DNA from: Verrucomicrobiales bacterium
GTDB taxonomy: Bacteria > Verrucomicrobiota > Verrucomicrobiia > Verrucomicrobiales > DEV007
Direction: 5' to 3'
Assembly (NCBI GenBank): GCA_029940475.1
Contig: JAPYUT010000022.1
Coordinates: forward strand, 1-50,982
Length of the DNA: 50,982 bases
The position numbers and the translations under genes are program-made. Under the pieces are notes generated by a model, which did not search any database, was not told where the DNA came from, and worked only from the letters and a program-made list of their open reading frames with translations. Below are positions 26,990 to 35,304 of this stretch, one piece after another (the stretch's first letter is position 1; every line of letters begins with the position of its first letter).

Positions 26990-27039
26990 ACCGGGTCCCG
27001 GAACCGGGGCAGTTTCGGTGCATACCGACCGCCCGGTTC
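26977..27039 (+). ncRNA. Candidate structured RNA or leader element (two adjacent hairpins)
   Basis: The first hairpin pairs CCGGGCCC (26977-26984) with GGG-T-CCCGG (26993-27001) around TGACAACC. The second pairs GAACCGGG (27001-27008) with CCCGGTTC (27032-27039) and contains the inner stem TCGGT-GCAT-ACCGA (27015-27028). The CCCGGTT arm could instead pair with AACCGGG at 26989-26995, so two folds compete. Whether it is transcribed is unknown. Confidence 0.35.
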
Positions 27040-27160
27040 TCCTTTCCATGGCAGCCGGCGAGAGGTAACCCGGTATATATTGAACATTCATCCGTAAAAA
27101 TATTCTAAGAAACCACGCCACGCGCGCGTTTCCTCCTACATAACCCGGTAACTCAAGACT

Positions 27161-29596
27161 ATGCGCACACCCAACTTCCTCATCGTCGCCTTCCTTATGC
27201 CTCTTTTTTTCGGGGGTATCGCCCCGCAGAGCGCTAAAGCCGACGGGTTCATCATTATCGACCACCCGGTGCACATCCCGGACATCCGGCCGCATCCACC
27301 GCATCCGCCGCACCCCTGGCCGCGTCCGCGTCCCCCGCGCCCGATTAACCGTTTTCTGCCACTGGAGGTTCGCGAGCACCATGTCAGCGTGTCAATCAGC
27401 GGCCAGGTCGCCACTACCGCCATCGACCAGACTTTTTACAATCCCTCCGGCCAACGCCTTGAGGGCACTTACATCTTTCCCATCCCCGAGGGTGCCCAGA
27501 TCGACAAGTTCTTGATGGACGTCAACGGCAAGATGACCACAGCAGAACTGCTGGACGCGAAGAAGGCACGCTCCATCTACGAGGAAATTGTGCGCAGGGC
27601 AAAGGACCCGGCACTCATGGAATACAGCAGCCAGGGAATGTTCAAGGTGCGTATTTTCCCGATTGAGCCGCACAAGGAAAAACGTATAAAGATCAAATAC
27701 ACGCAACTGCTCAAGCGCGACGGCAGGATCACCGAATACACCTATCCCCTGAACACCGAGAAATTCTCCTCGCGACCAATCAAGAGCGTCTCTGTCAAGG
27801 TCGACATCGAGTCCGAGCACGAGCTCAAGTCAATCTACTCCCCCAGCCACGAGATCGATATCTCGCGCAAGGGCAAACACAAAGCCGTTGTCGGTTTCGA
27901 GGAGAATGGCACGCTTCCCGACTCGGACTTTAAGCTGTTCTTCGCCTCAAACACCGAAGACGGCAAGCCGATCGGCCTGGAGCTTTTTACCTACCGTGGC
28001 AAAGACAAAAAAGACGGCAGGGAAGGCTACTACATGATGCTGTTGTCTCCGGGGGCATGGCAAGACGACGCGGTGGTACCGAAAGACGTCGTGTTCGCGG
28101 TCGATACCTCAGGCTCCATGCGGGTGAAGAAACTCGAGCAGGCAAAGGCCGCGCTGCAGTTCTGCCTCGGCAACCTCAACAAAGGTGACCGCTTCGAGAT
28201 TATCCGCTACTCCACCGAGGCGGAAGCCCTGTTCGAGGAGTTGTCGCCCGCCAGCAAAAAGAACATCGGCGAGGCCAGTAAGTTTATTTCCGGCCTCAAG
28301 GCCGGTGGCGGTACCGCCATCGAGGAGGCGCTGTTAATGGCCGTCACCCATGCCAAAACCCGCAAAAATAAAGATGCGCCGCCGCGACCTTTCCAGGTCA
28401 TCTTCCTGACCGACGGACGCCCGACCATCGGCGAGACCCGCCCCGATAAAATTCTTGAGAGGCTGGCAAAGGTGACCGGCGAGATCGATGATCCTGTGCG
28501 CGTTTTCTCCTTCGGCATCGGCACCGACATCAACACCAAGCTCCTCGACCGTATCGCCGAGGACACCCGTGCGGTTACCGAATACGTGCTCCCTGAGGAG
28601 GATATTGAGCACAAGGTATCGCGCTTCTATGCAAAGATTTCACAGCCCGTGATGGCCAACATAAAGCTCAGGACAAAAGGCGGAATCCGCCTCAGCAAGC
28701 GCCATCCGAACGCATTACCGGACCTCTTCAAGGACGACCAGCTCGTCGTCTTCGGGCGCTACGCGACAAAGAAAAGCGATGACGGGAAACCGCAAGTCAC
28801 CCTGGAGGGAACATTGGCAGGAGAAGCAGCAACCTTCACCTACAAGGCCAAATTTAACAACAATGCGAAACATGAATTCATCCCCCGCCTGTGGGCCACC
28901 AGGCGCGTTGGTTACCTGCTGGATGAAATACGCCTGCACGGTGAAAAAGGCGAGCTCAAGGAGGAGGTCGTCGCATTGGCCCGCCGCTGGGGAATTGTAA
29001 CACCCTACACCAGCTACCTGATCATTGAGGACGAGGAAACCCGCGGCGTTCCACTGGCCCGCCAGTCAATGGGCCAAAGACCCTCCAGGCCAAGTTCCTC
29101 ACCCTCACTCGCCATTGAAGCCCGCGGCGCCTTCAATGCTGAATTCGGCTCCGGCGGCAAGGCTTCCGAGCAAAGTGCGGCCCGCTACCGCAGGGACTAC
29201 GAGAAGAAGGCATTCGACGGTTTTGCCACCCGCGACACCGGCGGCGACGCCGTCGCCGCGGCACGCTCAAGCGCCAAGCTGAAAGCCGCGACCAAGACCA
29301 ACGCCGCCAAGGAGGCCTATGATGAATCTCTGTATGGCAACCAGATTCGCTTTGAACAACAGGTAACACGGGTGGTGGCCGGCAAGACCTTCTACCAGAA
29401 CGACAAGGCCTGGGTGGACGCGGAAGTCGCCGAAAAACCCGAGGTAGAGGTGCACAGGATTGCCTTCGGAAGCGATGAATATTTCAAGCTCCTCGCCCGC
29501 AGTGCAACAACGGCCAAGTGGCTTTCAGTCGCCGGCAACCTGCAAGTGCTCATTGACGGCGCAATCTACGAGATCACCAGCAACAAAGCCAAATAA
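27161..29596 (+). CDS. Exported VIT and VWA domain protein
   Basis: The 811-residue product has a Sec signal (LIVAFLMPLFFGGIAPQSAKA), then an unusual His/Pro/Arg-rich tract (about 33-62), a VIT domain (about 65-200, HVSVSISGQVATTAIDQTFYN and EGTYIFPIPEGA), and a VWA domain whose MIDAS motif DTSGS (D315, S317, S319) is complete, with Thr in GGGTAIEEA and Asp in FLTDGRP. The C-terminal third is helical and low in complexity, with an SAKLKAATKT-type stretch. VIT-VWA pairs occur in inter-alpha-trypsin inhibitor heavy chains and many bacterial surface proteins, where they bind proteins through a metal. A second VWA gene follows on the same strand. Confidence 0.87.
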   Translation: MRTPNFLIVAFLMPLFFGGIAPQSAKADGFIIIDHPVHIPDIRPHPPHPPHPWPRPRPPRPINRFLPLEVREHHVSVSISGQVATTAIDQTFYNPSGQRLEGTYIFPIPEGAQIDKFLMDVNGKMTTAELLDAKKARSIYEEIVRRAKDPALMEYSSQGMFKVRIFPIEPHKEKRIKIKYTQLLKRDGRITEYTYPLNTEKFSSRPIKSVSVKVDIESEHELKSIYSPSHEIDISRKGKHKAVVGFEENGTLPDSDFKLFFASNTEDGKPIGLELFTYRGKDKKDGREGYYMMLLSPGAWQDDAVVPKDVVFAVDTSGSMRVKKLEQAKAALQFCLGNLNKGDRFEIIRYSTEAEALFEELSPASKKNIGEASKFISGLKAGGGTAIEEALLMAVTHAKTRKNKDAPPRPFQVIFLTDGRPTIGETRPDKILERLAKVTGEIDDPVRVFSFGIGTDINTKLLDRIAEDTRAVTEYVLPEEDIEHKVSRFYAKISQPVMANIKLRTKGGIRLSKRHPNALPDLFKDDQLVVFGRYATKKSDDGKPQVTLEGTLAGEAATFTYKAKFNNNAKHEFIPRLWATRRVGYLLDEIRLHGEKGELKEEVVALARRWGIVTPYTSYLIIEDEETRGVPLARQSMGQRPSRPSSSPSLAIEARGAFNAEFGSGGKASEQSAARYRRDYEKKAFDGFATRDTGGDAVAAARSSAKLKAATKTNAAKEAYDESLYGNQIRFEQQVTRVVAGKTFYQNDKAWVDAEVAEKPEVEVHRIAFGSDEYFKLLARSATTAKWLSVAGNLQVLIDGAIYEITSNKAK

Positions 29597-29667
29597 ACAA
29601 GACCCGGGTGATAATACCATTTGAGTGCAGATATCCCCGGGCCCGTACCAGTAAACTCTATTAAATC

Positions 29668-30822
29668 ATGAAAACCCACGCATCTATCAGCATCATCCTC
29701 GCCTTCGCGGTCACCGCTGCTACCACGGCTTCCGCCAAGATAAAACAAAATCCTGAAGTCAATCCCATTGACACCCGTCCGTCGGTTGAAGTCTGCTTTG
29801 TCCTCGACACCACCGGTTCCATGAGCGGGCTCATTGCCGGCGCCAAGGCCAAGATCTGGAGCATCGCCAATGACCTCACCAATGCCGATCCATCGCCCAG
29901 GCTGAAGATCGGGCTGGTCGGCTACCGTGACCGGGGAGACAATTATGTCACCAGGAAGTTTCCCCTTACCGACGACCTGGATGCCGTCTACGAAAACCTC
30001 ATGAAGTTCCAGGCCCAGGGGGGAGGCGATAGCCCGGAATCGGTCAACCAGGGTCTCAGTGAGGCAGTCAATGATATCAAGTGGTCCGGGAAAAAGGACG
30101 CTCTGAAGATTATTTTTCTTGTTGGCGACTGCCCGCCCCACATGGATTACCAGGATGATGTCAAATATCCGGAAACCTGCAAGTCGGCTGTTAAGAATGG
30201 CATTATCATCAATAGCATCCAGTGCGGAAACAACACGAAAACCCGCACAATCTGGAAACAAATCGCACACCTTTCCGAGGGCTCCTTTGCCGCCATTGCG
30301 CAGGAGGGAGGGATGGCCGCCATCGCGACACCGGTCGATGGCCGCATCGCTGAGCTCACCCGTGAGATCAACGACACCGTGATTGCCTTCGGCAACGAGA
30401 AGGAACAAGCTTTGGCCAAGTCAAAGATTTCTCTCGCCATCAGCGCCTCGCCCGCCGCCACCGCGGCGCGTCAGGCTTATTTCAGCAAGAACCTTGAAGG
30501 CAAGGCCATCAGCGGGCGCGAAGACCTGATCTCTGAAGTGGCGGACGGCAATGTCGACCTCGATAAGGTGCAAATCGAAGACCTCCCTGAGAAATACCGC
30601 AAACTGAGCAGGTCCGAGCTCGCCGAAACGGTCAAGGAGCAGCAGGGAAAACGCAATAAACTGCAGGCCGAGATAAGCAAGCTGGTCACCGAGCGCAACG
30701 CCTGGGTGAAAAAGGCAATGGAAAAGCGCAAGGCCGAGAAGAACGACAACGGCTTCGATGCCCAGATCCGCCGCACCGTGAAAGAACAGGGCGCTAAAAA
30801 GGGAATTAAATACAAGTCCTGA
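29668..30822 (+). CDS. Exported VWA-domain protein
   Basis: The 384-residue product has a Sec signal (ISIILAFAVTAATTASA) and a VWA domain from about 40 to 240. Its MIDAS is DTTGS (D47-S51), with Thr in the place of the first Ser, followed by GYRDRGD and FLVGDCPPH. The C-terminal part (about 250-384) is helical and rich in Lys/Glu/Ala, probably coiled coil. It starts 71 bases after the VIT-VWA gene, on the same strand, so both may be used together, for example as sensors or adhesion partners in the envelope. A T-tailed terminator at 30860-30881 ends the unit. No enzyme domain is visible. Confidence 0.85.
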   Translation: MKTHASISIILAFAVTAATTASAKIKQNPEVNPIDTRPSVEVCFVLDTTGSMSGLIAGAKAKIWSIANDLTNADPSPRLKIGLVGYRDRGDNYVTRKFPLTDDLDAVYENLMKFQAQGGGDSPESVNQGLSEAVNDIKWSGKKDALKIIFLVGDCPPHMDYQDDVKYPETCKSAVKNGIIINSIQCGNNTKTRTIWKQIAHLSEGSFAAIAQEGGMAAIATPVDGRIAELTREINDTVIAFGNEKEQALAKSKISLAISASPAATAARQAYFSKNLEGKAISGREDLISEVADGNVDLDKVQIEDLPEKYRKLSRSELAETVKEQQGKRNKLQAEISKLVTERNAWVKKAMEKRKAEKNDNGFDAQIRRTVKEQGAKKGIKYKS

Positions 30823-30859
30823 GACACCGGCCCGGTTGTGGTGTTTATTAACCTCCTGA

Positions 30860-30881
30860 AGGCGACCCCGGGTTGCCTTTT
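30860..30881 (+). terminator. Rho-independent terminator after the VWA genes
   Basis: AGGCGACC (30860-30867) pairs with GGTTGCCT (30871-30878) over eight pairs, one of them G-U, with a CCG loop, and the stem runs directly into TTTT. It lies 38 bases after the VWA stop and ahead of the tig promoter. Confidence 0.8.
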
Positions 30882-30936
30882 GGACAATAAAGGGAATACA
30901 GTCTGGTGAACTGTGGGTTACCGGCTCCTTTGCCTG

Positions 30937-30964
30937 TTGCCAAGCGGCCAATCCCCCCTAAAAT
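30937..30964 (+). promoter_or_regulatory. Sigma70-like promoter for tig
   Basis: TTGCCA (30937-30942), a 16-base spacer and TAAAAT (30959-30964) match the -35/-10 consensus well. The -10 ends only nine bases before the tig ATG, so the transcript would have almost no 5' leader. Confidence 0.5.
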
Positions 30965-30973
30965 TCACGCCCC

Positions 30974-32302
30974 ATGATCATCAACGTTGAGAGGCTCCCT
31001 GAATGCAAAGCACTGCTGCGTATCGAAGTCCCGGGCGATGATGCCAAGACCGAACGCAAGAAAATAGTAAAACTCTACGCCGCCCAGGCCAAGATTCCCG
31101 GATTTCGCCCGGGTAAAACCCCCTCAGCTGTCATTGAGAAGCGTTTTAAACCCGACATCGAAAGTGAATTCGAGGAACGTACAATAAAGAAAGCCTTGCA
31201 GGAAGCCTCTGAAACCGAGGAACTCGATGTCATTCGTGTTACCGAGGTCCGTGACCAAAGCCACAACCCGGATGGCACCTACACCGCAACTATTGAGCTG
31301 GTCACCTCCCCCAAGTTCTCCCTCCCCGACTATAAGGACATCGAGGTAAAGGTTCCAAGCACCGACGTTACTGAGGCACAGCTCTCGGAGGCTCTCGACC
31401 AAATCCGTGAACGTTTCGCCGAATACAGTGACATTGCTGATCGCGAGGCCGCGATGAACGATTTCGCAGTCATCGACTACAAGGGCAGCATCAACGGTAA
31501 ATCCGTGGGAGAAGTCCTGCCTTCCGCACCTGCCACGCTTGCCCAGAACAGCGGGTTCTGGTTGCGCATGGCCGAGGACAGCTTCCTCCCCGGATTCTGC
31601 ACCGCGCTGGTTGGTGCAAAAACTGAAGACTCCAGGGACCTGTCGGTCACAATCCCCGATGACTACCCTACAGAGGAACTGCGCGGTCACACAATTGACT
31701 ACACGGTGGAAGTCAAAGGCCTGAAAGAACAGGTGCTCCCGGAGCTCGATGATGAATTCGCCAATAAGGTCGAGGCAGGGAAGTCACTTGAGGAAGTGAA
31801 GGATGCACTGCGCGTTCAAATGGAACAGCAACGTGAAGGATACCGCAAGGAGATCATCACCAACCAGGTGCTCGACAAGATTAATACCAACCTCGATTTC
31901 GAGCTGCCACAGGAGATTGTCATGCGCGAAACACAGAGTCGTGTAAACGACATCGTCAACTCCAACAGTGAGCGCGGCATTGCCCAGGAGGAAATCATGG
32001 AAAATCAGCAGCAAATTATCCAGACCGCGGGCCAACAGGCCGCCCTTAGTGTCAAGACCAGTTTTATCCTCGAGCAGATTGCTGATGCCGAAGACATCAA
32101 GGTGTCCCGGGAGGAACTTCTCGGTCGTGTGGCTGAAATCGCGCAACGCAACAAAACCCCGGTTAAAAAACTTACCAAACAACTCGATAAGCAGAATGGA
32201 TTTGGACGCATCTACAATGGGCTTCGTATCCAGAAAACCCTTGATTTCCTCCGCGACTCGGCATCGATCACTGAAATCGACCCGGACGATGTCACGGAAT
32301 AA
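30974..32302 (+). CDS. tig: Trigger factor, ribosome-associated chaperone
   Basis: Trigger factor meets nascent chains at the ribosome tunnel exit. The 442-residue product has the N-terminal ribosome-binding domain with the family's signature loop, here FRPGKTP at about 42-48 (variant of the GFRxGKxP motif), a PPIase (FKBP-like) domain (about 155-245, DFAVIDYKGSINGKSVGE) and the helical C-terminal chaperone arms. It starts at the first ATG, right after a good promoter. It is the first gene of tig-clpP-clpX, the common bacterial order. Confidence 0.96.
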   Translation: MIINVERLPECKALLRIEVPGDDAKTERKKIVKLYAAQAKIPGFRPGKTPSAVIEKRFKPDIESEFEERTIKKALQEASETEELDVIRVTEVRDQSHNPDGTYTATIELVTSPKFSLPDYKDIEVKVPSTDVTEAQLSEALDQIRERFAEYSDIADREAAMNDFAVIDYKGSINGKSVGEVLPSAPATLAQNSGFWLRMAEDSFLPGFCTALVGAKTEDSRDLSVTIPDDYPTEELRGHTIDYTVEVKGLKEQVLPELDDEFANKVEAGKSLEEVKDALRVQMEQQREGYRKEIITNQVLDKINTNLDFELPQEIVMRETQSRVNDIVNSNSERGIAQEEIMENQQQIIQTAGQQAALSVKTSFILEQIADAEDIKVSREELLGRVAEIAQRNKTPVKKLTKQLDKQNGFGRIYNGLRIQKTLDFLRDSASITEIDPDDVTE

Positions 32303-32317
32303 ATCCGCCCCGGTGAC

Positions 32318-32358
32318 CGATTAAAGGCGCTGCGTCGCAGATGATAAAAGGTTAATCG
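32318..32358 (+). repeat. Nested inverted repeats between tig and clpP
   Basis: CGATTAA (32318-32324) and TTAATCG (32352-32358) are exact complements and enclose a second small hairpin CTGC-GTC-GCAG (32330-32340). The element starts 16 bases after the tig stop and ends about 135 bases before clpP. It lacks a T-run, so attenuation or an RNA-processing site is as likely as termination. Confidence 0.4.
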
Positions 32359-32495
32359 CCGCAACAAGCATATCTGCACCCTCATCCGTGTCCGCTACTT
32401 GCGTCTGCCGCCGCCCTGCGCTTGATTACTGACCCCGCGCGCGTTTGCGCCATAAGCATCAATTCCCAAAACCAATCAAATACCAAACAGCCTCA

Positions 32496-33170
32496 ATGTC
32501 CGATTTCCCAACCTCAACGGTCACGCACTCCCCGTCAGCCGCTACCCGCAACATGGTGATCCCGACTGTAATTGAATCCGAAGGTCGCGTTGAACGCGCT
32601 TACGACATCTATTCGCGCCTGCTTAAGGACCGTATTGTTTTTATCGGCAGCGAGATCGATCCCTATAACCAGATCTCAAACTCGGTAATAGCACAATTGT
32701 TGTTCCTGCAGATGCAGGATCCGCAGAAGGACATCAACATGTATATCAATTCCCCCGGAGGATCAGTCTCCTCGGGACTGGCGATCTACGACACGATGCA
32801 GTTTGTGACCTGTGACATCAACACCTACTGTATCGGCATGTGCGCCAGCATGGGCGCTGTCCTGCTCAGCGCCGGAACACCGGGCAAGCGTTTCGCCCTG
32901 CCCAACTCCGATATCATGATCCATCAGGTTTCCGGTGGAGCCAGTGGCACCGCATCAGATGTCGAGCGAACCGTCGAGCATATGTATTCCCTGAAAAAAC
33001 GCTTGAATAAAATCCTCGCCCAGCACACGGGAAAAACTGAAAAGCAAGTCGAGAAAGATGCTGACAGGGACCACTGGATGAGTGCTGCCGAAGCAGCCAA
33101 ATACGGCCTTGTTGACAAGGTGCTCGAGAATAAAAAAGCGATTCCGGCAAGCTCCGGAAAATCCAAATAA
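32496..33170 (+). CDS. clpP: ATP-dependent Clp protease, proteolytic subunit
   Basis: ClpP forms the two-ring serine-protease chamber that degrades proteins fed by ClpX. From the ATG at 32496 it is 224 residues, with the catalytic triad S118 (in CASMGA), H143 (in MIHQVSGG) and D192 (in DRDHWMSA), spaced as in E. coli. A TTG start at 32445 would add 17 unlikely residues. The N-terminus MSDFPTSTVTHS may be a short propeptide. The pair tig-clpP is separated by 193 bases with a nested repeat. Confidence 0.95.
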   Translation: MSDFPTSTVTHSPSAATRNMVIPTVIESEGRVERAYDIYSRLLKDRIVFIGSEIDPYNQISNSVIAQLLFLQMQDPQKDINMYINSPGGSVSSGLAIYDTMQFVTCDINTYCIGMCASMGAVLLSAGTPGKRFALPNSDIMIHQVSGGASGTASDVERTVEHMYSLKKRLNKILAQHTGKTEKQVEKDADRDHWMSAAEAAKYGLVDKVLENKKAIPASSGKSK

Positions 33171-33241
33171 GACTGCGCGGCTAATTCACCCACGCCACCA
33201 GGCGCACCATCTGCATTAACTAAACAGATTCCTCCCGCAAT

Positions 33242-34564
33242 ATGGCCCGAGCCTCAAACCTCACCATGTGCTCTTTCTGCGGAAAGAGCCACTCGGAAGT
33301 CCGCAAGCTGATTGCCGGACCCGGCGTATACATCTGTGACAGCTGCATCCTCGTCTGCAAGAATATCCTCGATAAGGAACTCAGTGACGAGGATGAGGCT
33401 GATTTTACAGATGTCACACATGCTGAGAGCGGACTGAAGATTCCAAACCCGGCAACAATCTGTCAACAGCTCGATGATTATGTGATTGGTCAGGAACATG
33501 CCAAGAAAGTGCTCTCGGTGGCCGTCCACAATCATTACAAGCGCATCCTCCACGATCGCAACGAGCTCGACAGCACCCGTGCCCGGGCGATAAAAAACAG
33601 TCGCTTTGCCAAGTTTGCCGATGTCACGCTCGAGAAAAGCAACGTGTTGCTCCTCGGTCCTACCGGCTCGGGAAAAACACTCCTCGCGCGAACACTTGCA
33701 AAAGTGCTTAACGTCCCCTTCTGCATTGCTGATGCCACAACCCTGACCGAAGCGGGCTACGTTGGTGACGATGTCGAGAACATTGTCCTGCGTCTTCTGC
33801 AAACCGCGGATTACGATGTCGAACGTGCCGAACTGGGAATTATATACATTGATGAGATCGATAAGATCGGCCGCAAGACCGAGAATGTCAGTATCACCCG
33901 CGATGTTTCCGGTGAAGGCGTCCAGCAGGCACTCCTGAAAATCCTGGAGGGCACGATCTGCAATGTCCCGCCACAGGGAGGACGCAAGCACCCGCAACAG
34001 GAATACATTCAGGTAAACACCGAGAAAATTCTCTTTGTCTGCGGAGGAGCCTTTGTCGGCCTTGAGGACATAATCCAGCGGCGCCTTGGCAAAGGGGTAA
34101 TGGGTTTTGCCAGCAAAAAAGAAAACACCTACAACCCGGAAAAACCTCGCAGTGATGTACTCAAGGCGGTTGAACCCGAAGACCTGCTCGGCTTCGGGCT
34201 TATCCCGGAGTTCATCGGGCGCTTGCCCATCATCTCAACGCTTGAGGAACTCACCGAGGAGCAACTTGTGCATATCCTTACCAAGCCTAAAAATGCCATG
34301 GTAAAGCAGTATCAAAAACTGGTGGCACTCGAGGGTTCCGAACTGAGCATCTCCAAGGACGCCCTGTTCGCGATTGCCAAGCAGGCTGTCAAGCGGGGCA
34401 CCGGCGCACGGGCGCTGCGCTCAATCCTGGAAAAACTGATGCTCGACCTGATGTATGATCTGCCAGACAGCAAGGATGCCGGCAAAATCACCATCAACCG
34501 TGCCGTTGTTGAGGGTAAAAAAGCCCCTGCCATACGCAAGAGCAGCAGCAAAGACGCCGCATAA
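33242..34564 (+). CDS. clpX: ATP-dependent Clp protease, ATP-binding subunit ClpX
   Basis: ClpX unfolds tagged proteins and delivers them to ClpP. The 440-residue product has the N-terminal zinc domain with four Cys (C10, C13, C32, C35), Walker A GPTGSGKT (K145), Walker [12 protein letters not shown], and the C-terminal small AAA+ domain ([13 protein letters not shown]). The IGF-type ClpP-binding loop region appears as VMGFASK in place of a strict IGF. It starts at an ATG 71 bases after clpP. It is the last gene of the operon; cutC converges on it 20 bases downstream. Confidence 0.97.
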   Translation: MARASNLTMCSFCGKSHSEVRKLIAGPGVYICDSCILVCKNILDKELSDEDEADFTDVTHAESGLKIPNPATICQQLDDYVIGQEHAKKVLSVAVHNHYKRILHDRNELDSTRARAIKNSRFAKFADVTLEKSNVLLLGPTGSGKTLLARTLAKVLNVPFCIADATTLTEAGYVGDDVENIVLRLLQTADYDVERAELGIIYIDEIDKIGRKTENVSITRDVSGEGVQQALLKILEGTICNVPPQGGRKHPQQEYIQVNTEKILFVCGGAFVGLEDIIQRRLGKGVMGFASKKENTYNPEKPRSDVLKAVEPEDLLGFGLIPEFIGRLPIISTLEELTEEQLVHILTKPKNAMVKQYQKLVALEGSELSISKDALFAIAKQAVKRGTGARALRSILEKLMLDLMYDLPDSKDAGKITINRAVVEGKKAPAIRKSSSKDAA

Positions 34565-34584
34565 GCCGACACCATCGCCGGCCT

Positions 34585-35304
34585 CTAGGATCCGCTGATA
34601 ATCGCGTCCTTCATTGCCCGGACCTCAGCCACGTCTACGCCGTCTCCGCCGCTTCTTGCCGCCGAGTGAAATTCCCGGATTTCCCGTATCGCGGCCAATG
34701 CCCCGATATTCGTGGAACGTATGCCGCCGCAGGCAAGGATAACCGGCCGCTGCCCGGCATGGACAGCCAGCTGCTTTAAACGTTGCGGATCCTCACAGGC
34801 CTTGCGCAATCCTGTTGAACTCAATATCCGCTCTACACCCAGTGCCCGCAGCCGGGCAAGGCCGGCTAATTGATCATGAAGATCATCAAAGGCCCGGTGA
34901 AAGGTAAACGGCAACGCCCCTGCTGCCGTGATAAAACGGGAAGTCGCTTCCCCGTCAATTTCCCCTTCTCCGGCCAAGGCACCGCAAACAATGCCGTCCG
35001 CGCCGAGTTGCCGCATCTTCTCAATCTGCTCAACCATCCGGGAAATCTCATTTTCCGTGAACTGAAAATTACCGGCACGGCAGCGAATCAGGACGAAGAC
35101 CTGTAAAGAAGTCCCGGCCTTGACCTCCTTCAGGAGATCTCCGGAAGGGGTGACTCCGCCGACCTCCAGATTTTCACAGAGTTCAATTCGATCACCGCCA
35201 CCGGCATCTGCAGCAATGGCACACTCCGCCGAGGCACAGCAAACCTCGAGAATACGCTGCTCGTCCCTAGCGTGATGCTTCAATGAATACCTCGATGCGC
35301 TCAT
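34585..35304 (-). CDS. cutC: CutC family copper homeostasis protein
   Basis: The 239-residue product is a TIM barrel with CutC features: ILEVCCASAECAIAADAGGGDRIELC in part near the N-terminus, GGVTPSG, LIRCRAGNF, and FHRAFDD with GVERILSSTG. CutC is reported to take part in copper tolerance, but its biochemical role is unsettled. The ATG at 35304 overlaps the end of the upstream transglutaminase-like gene by 38 bases, which suggests co-transcription and translational coupling. No other in-frame start would keep the first beta strand. Confidence 0.9.
   Translation of the reverse strand: MSASRYSLKHHARDEQRILEVCCASAECAIAADAGGGDRIELCENLEVGGVTPSGDLLKEVKAGTSLQVFVLIRCRAGNFQFTENEISRMVEQIEKMRQLGADGIVCGALAGEGEIDGEATSRFITAAGALPFTFHRAFDDLHDQLAGLARLRALGVERILSSTGLRKACEDPQRLKQLAVHAGQRPVILACGGIRSTNIGALAAIREIREFHSAARSGGDGVDVAEVRAMKDAIISGS

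Larger units (their letters stand above)
26875..27160. other. Structured intergenic region between ispD and the VIT-VWA gene
   Basis: This stretch has no gene but many small structures: palindrome GGGAAGCTTCCC (26904-26915), hairpin GGGCA/TGCCC (26919-26935), four 11-base-spaced repeats (26950-26989), a bulged 8-bp hairpin (26977-27001), a nested hairpin (27001-27039), and the direct repeat TAACCCGGTA at 27066-27075 and 27141-27150. A possible promoter for the VIT-VWA gene is TTGAAC near 27080 with TTCTAA 17 bases on. Confidence 0.5.

Noticed and set aside
29566..30408. 280-codon open frame on the minus strand, opposite the VWA gene
   Set aside because: It is antisense to a signal-bearing VWA protein with MIDAS motif; the reverse product shows no signal, repeats or domain.
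33254..33997. Long open frame of about 247 codons on the minus strand, opposite clpX
   Set aside because: It lies entirely antisense to clpX, whose zinc and AAA+ motifs are certain; the antisense product has no recognisable domain.
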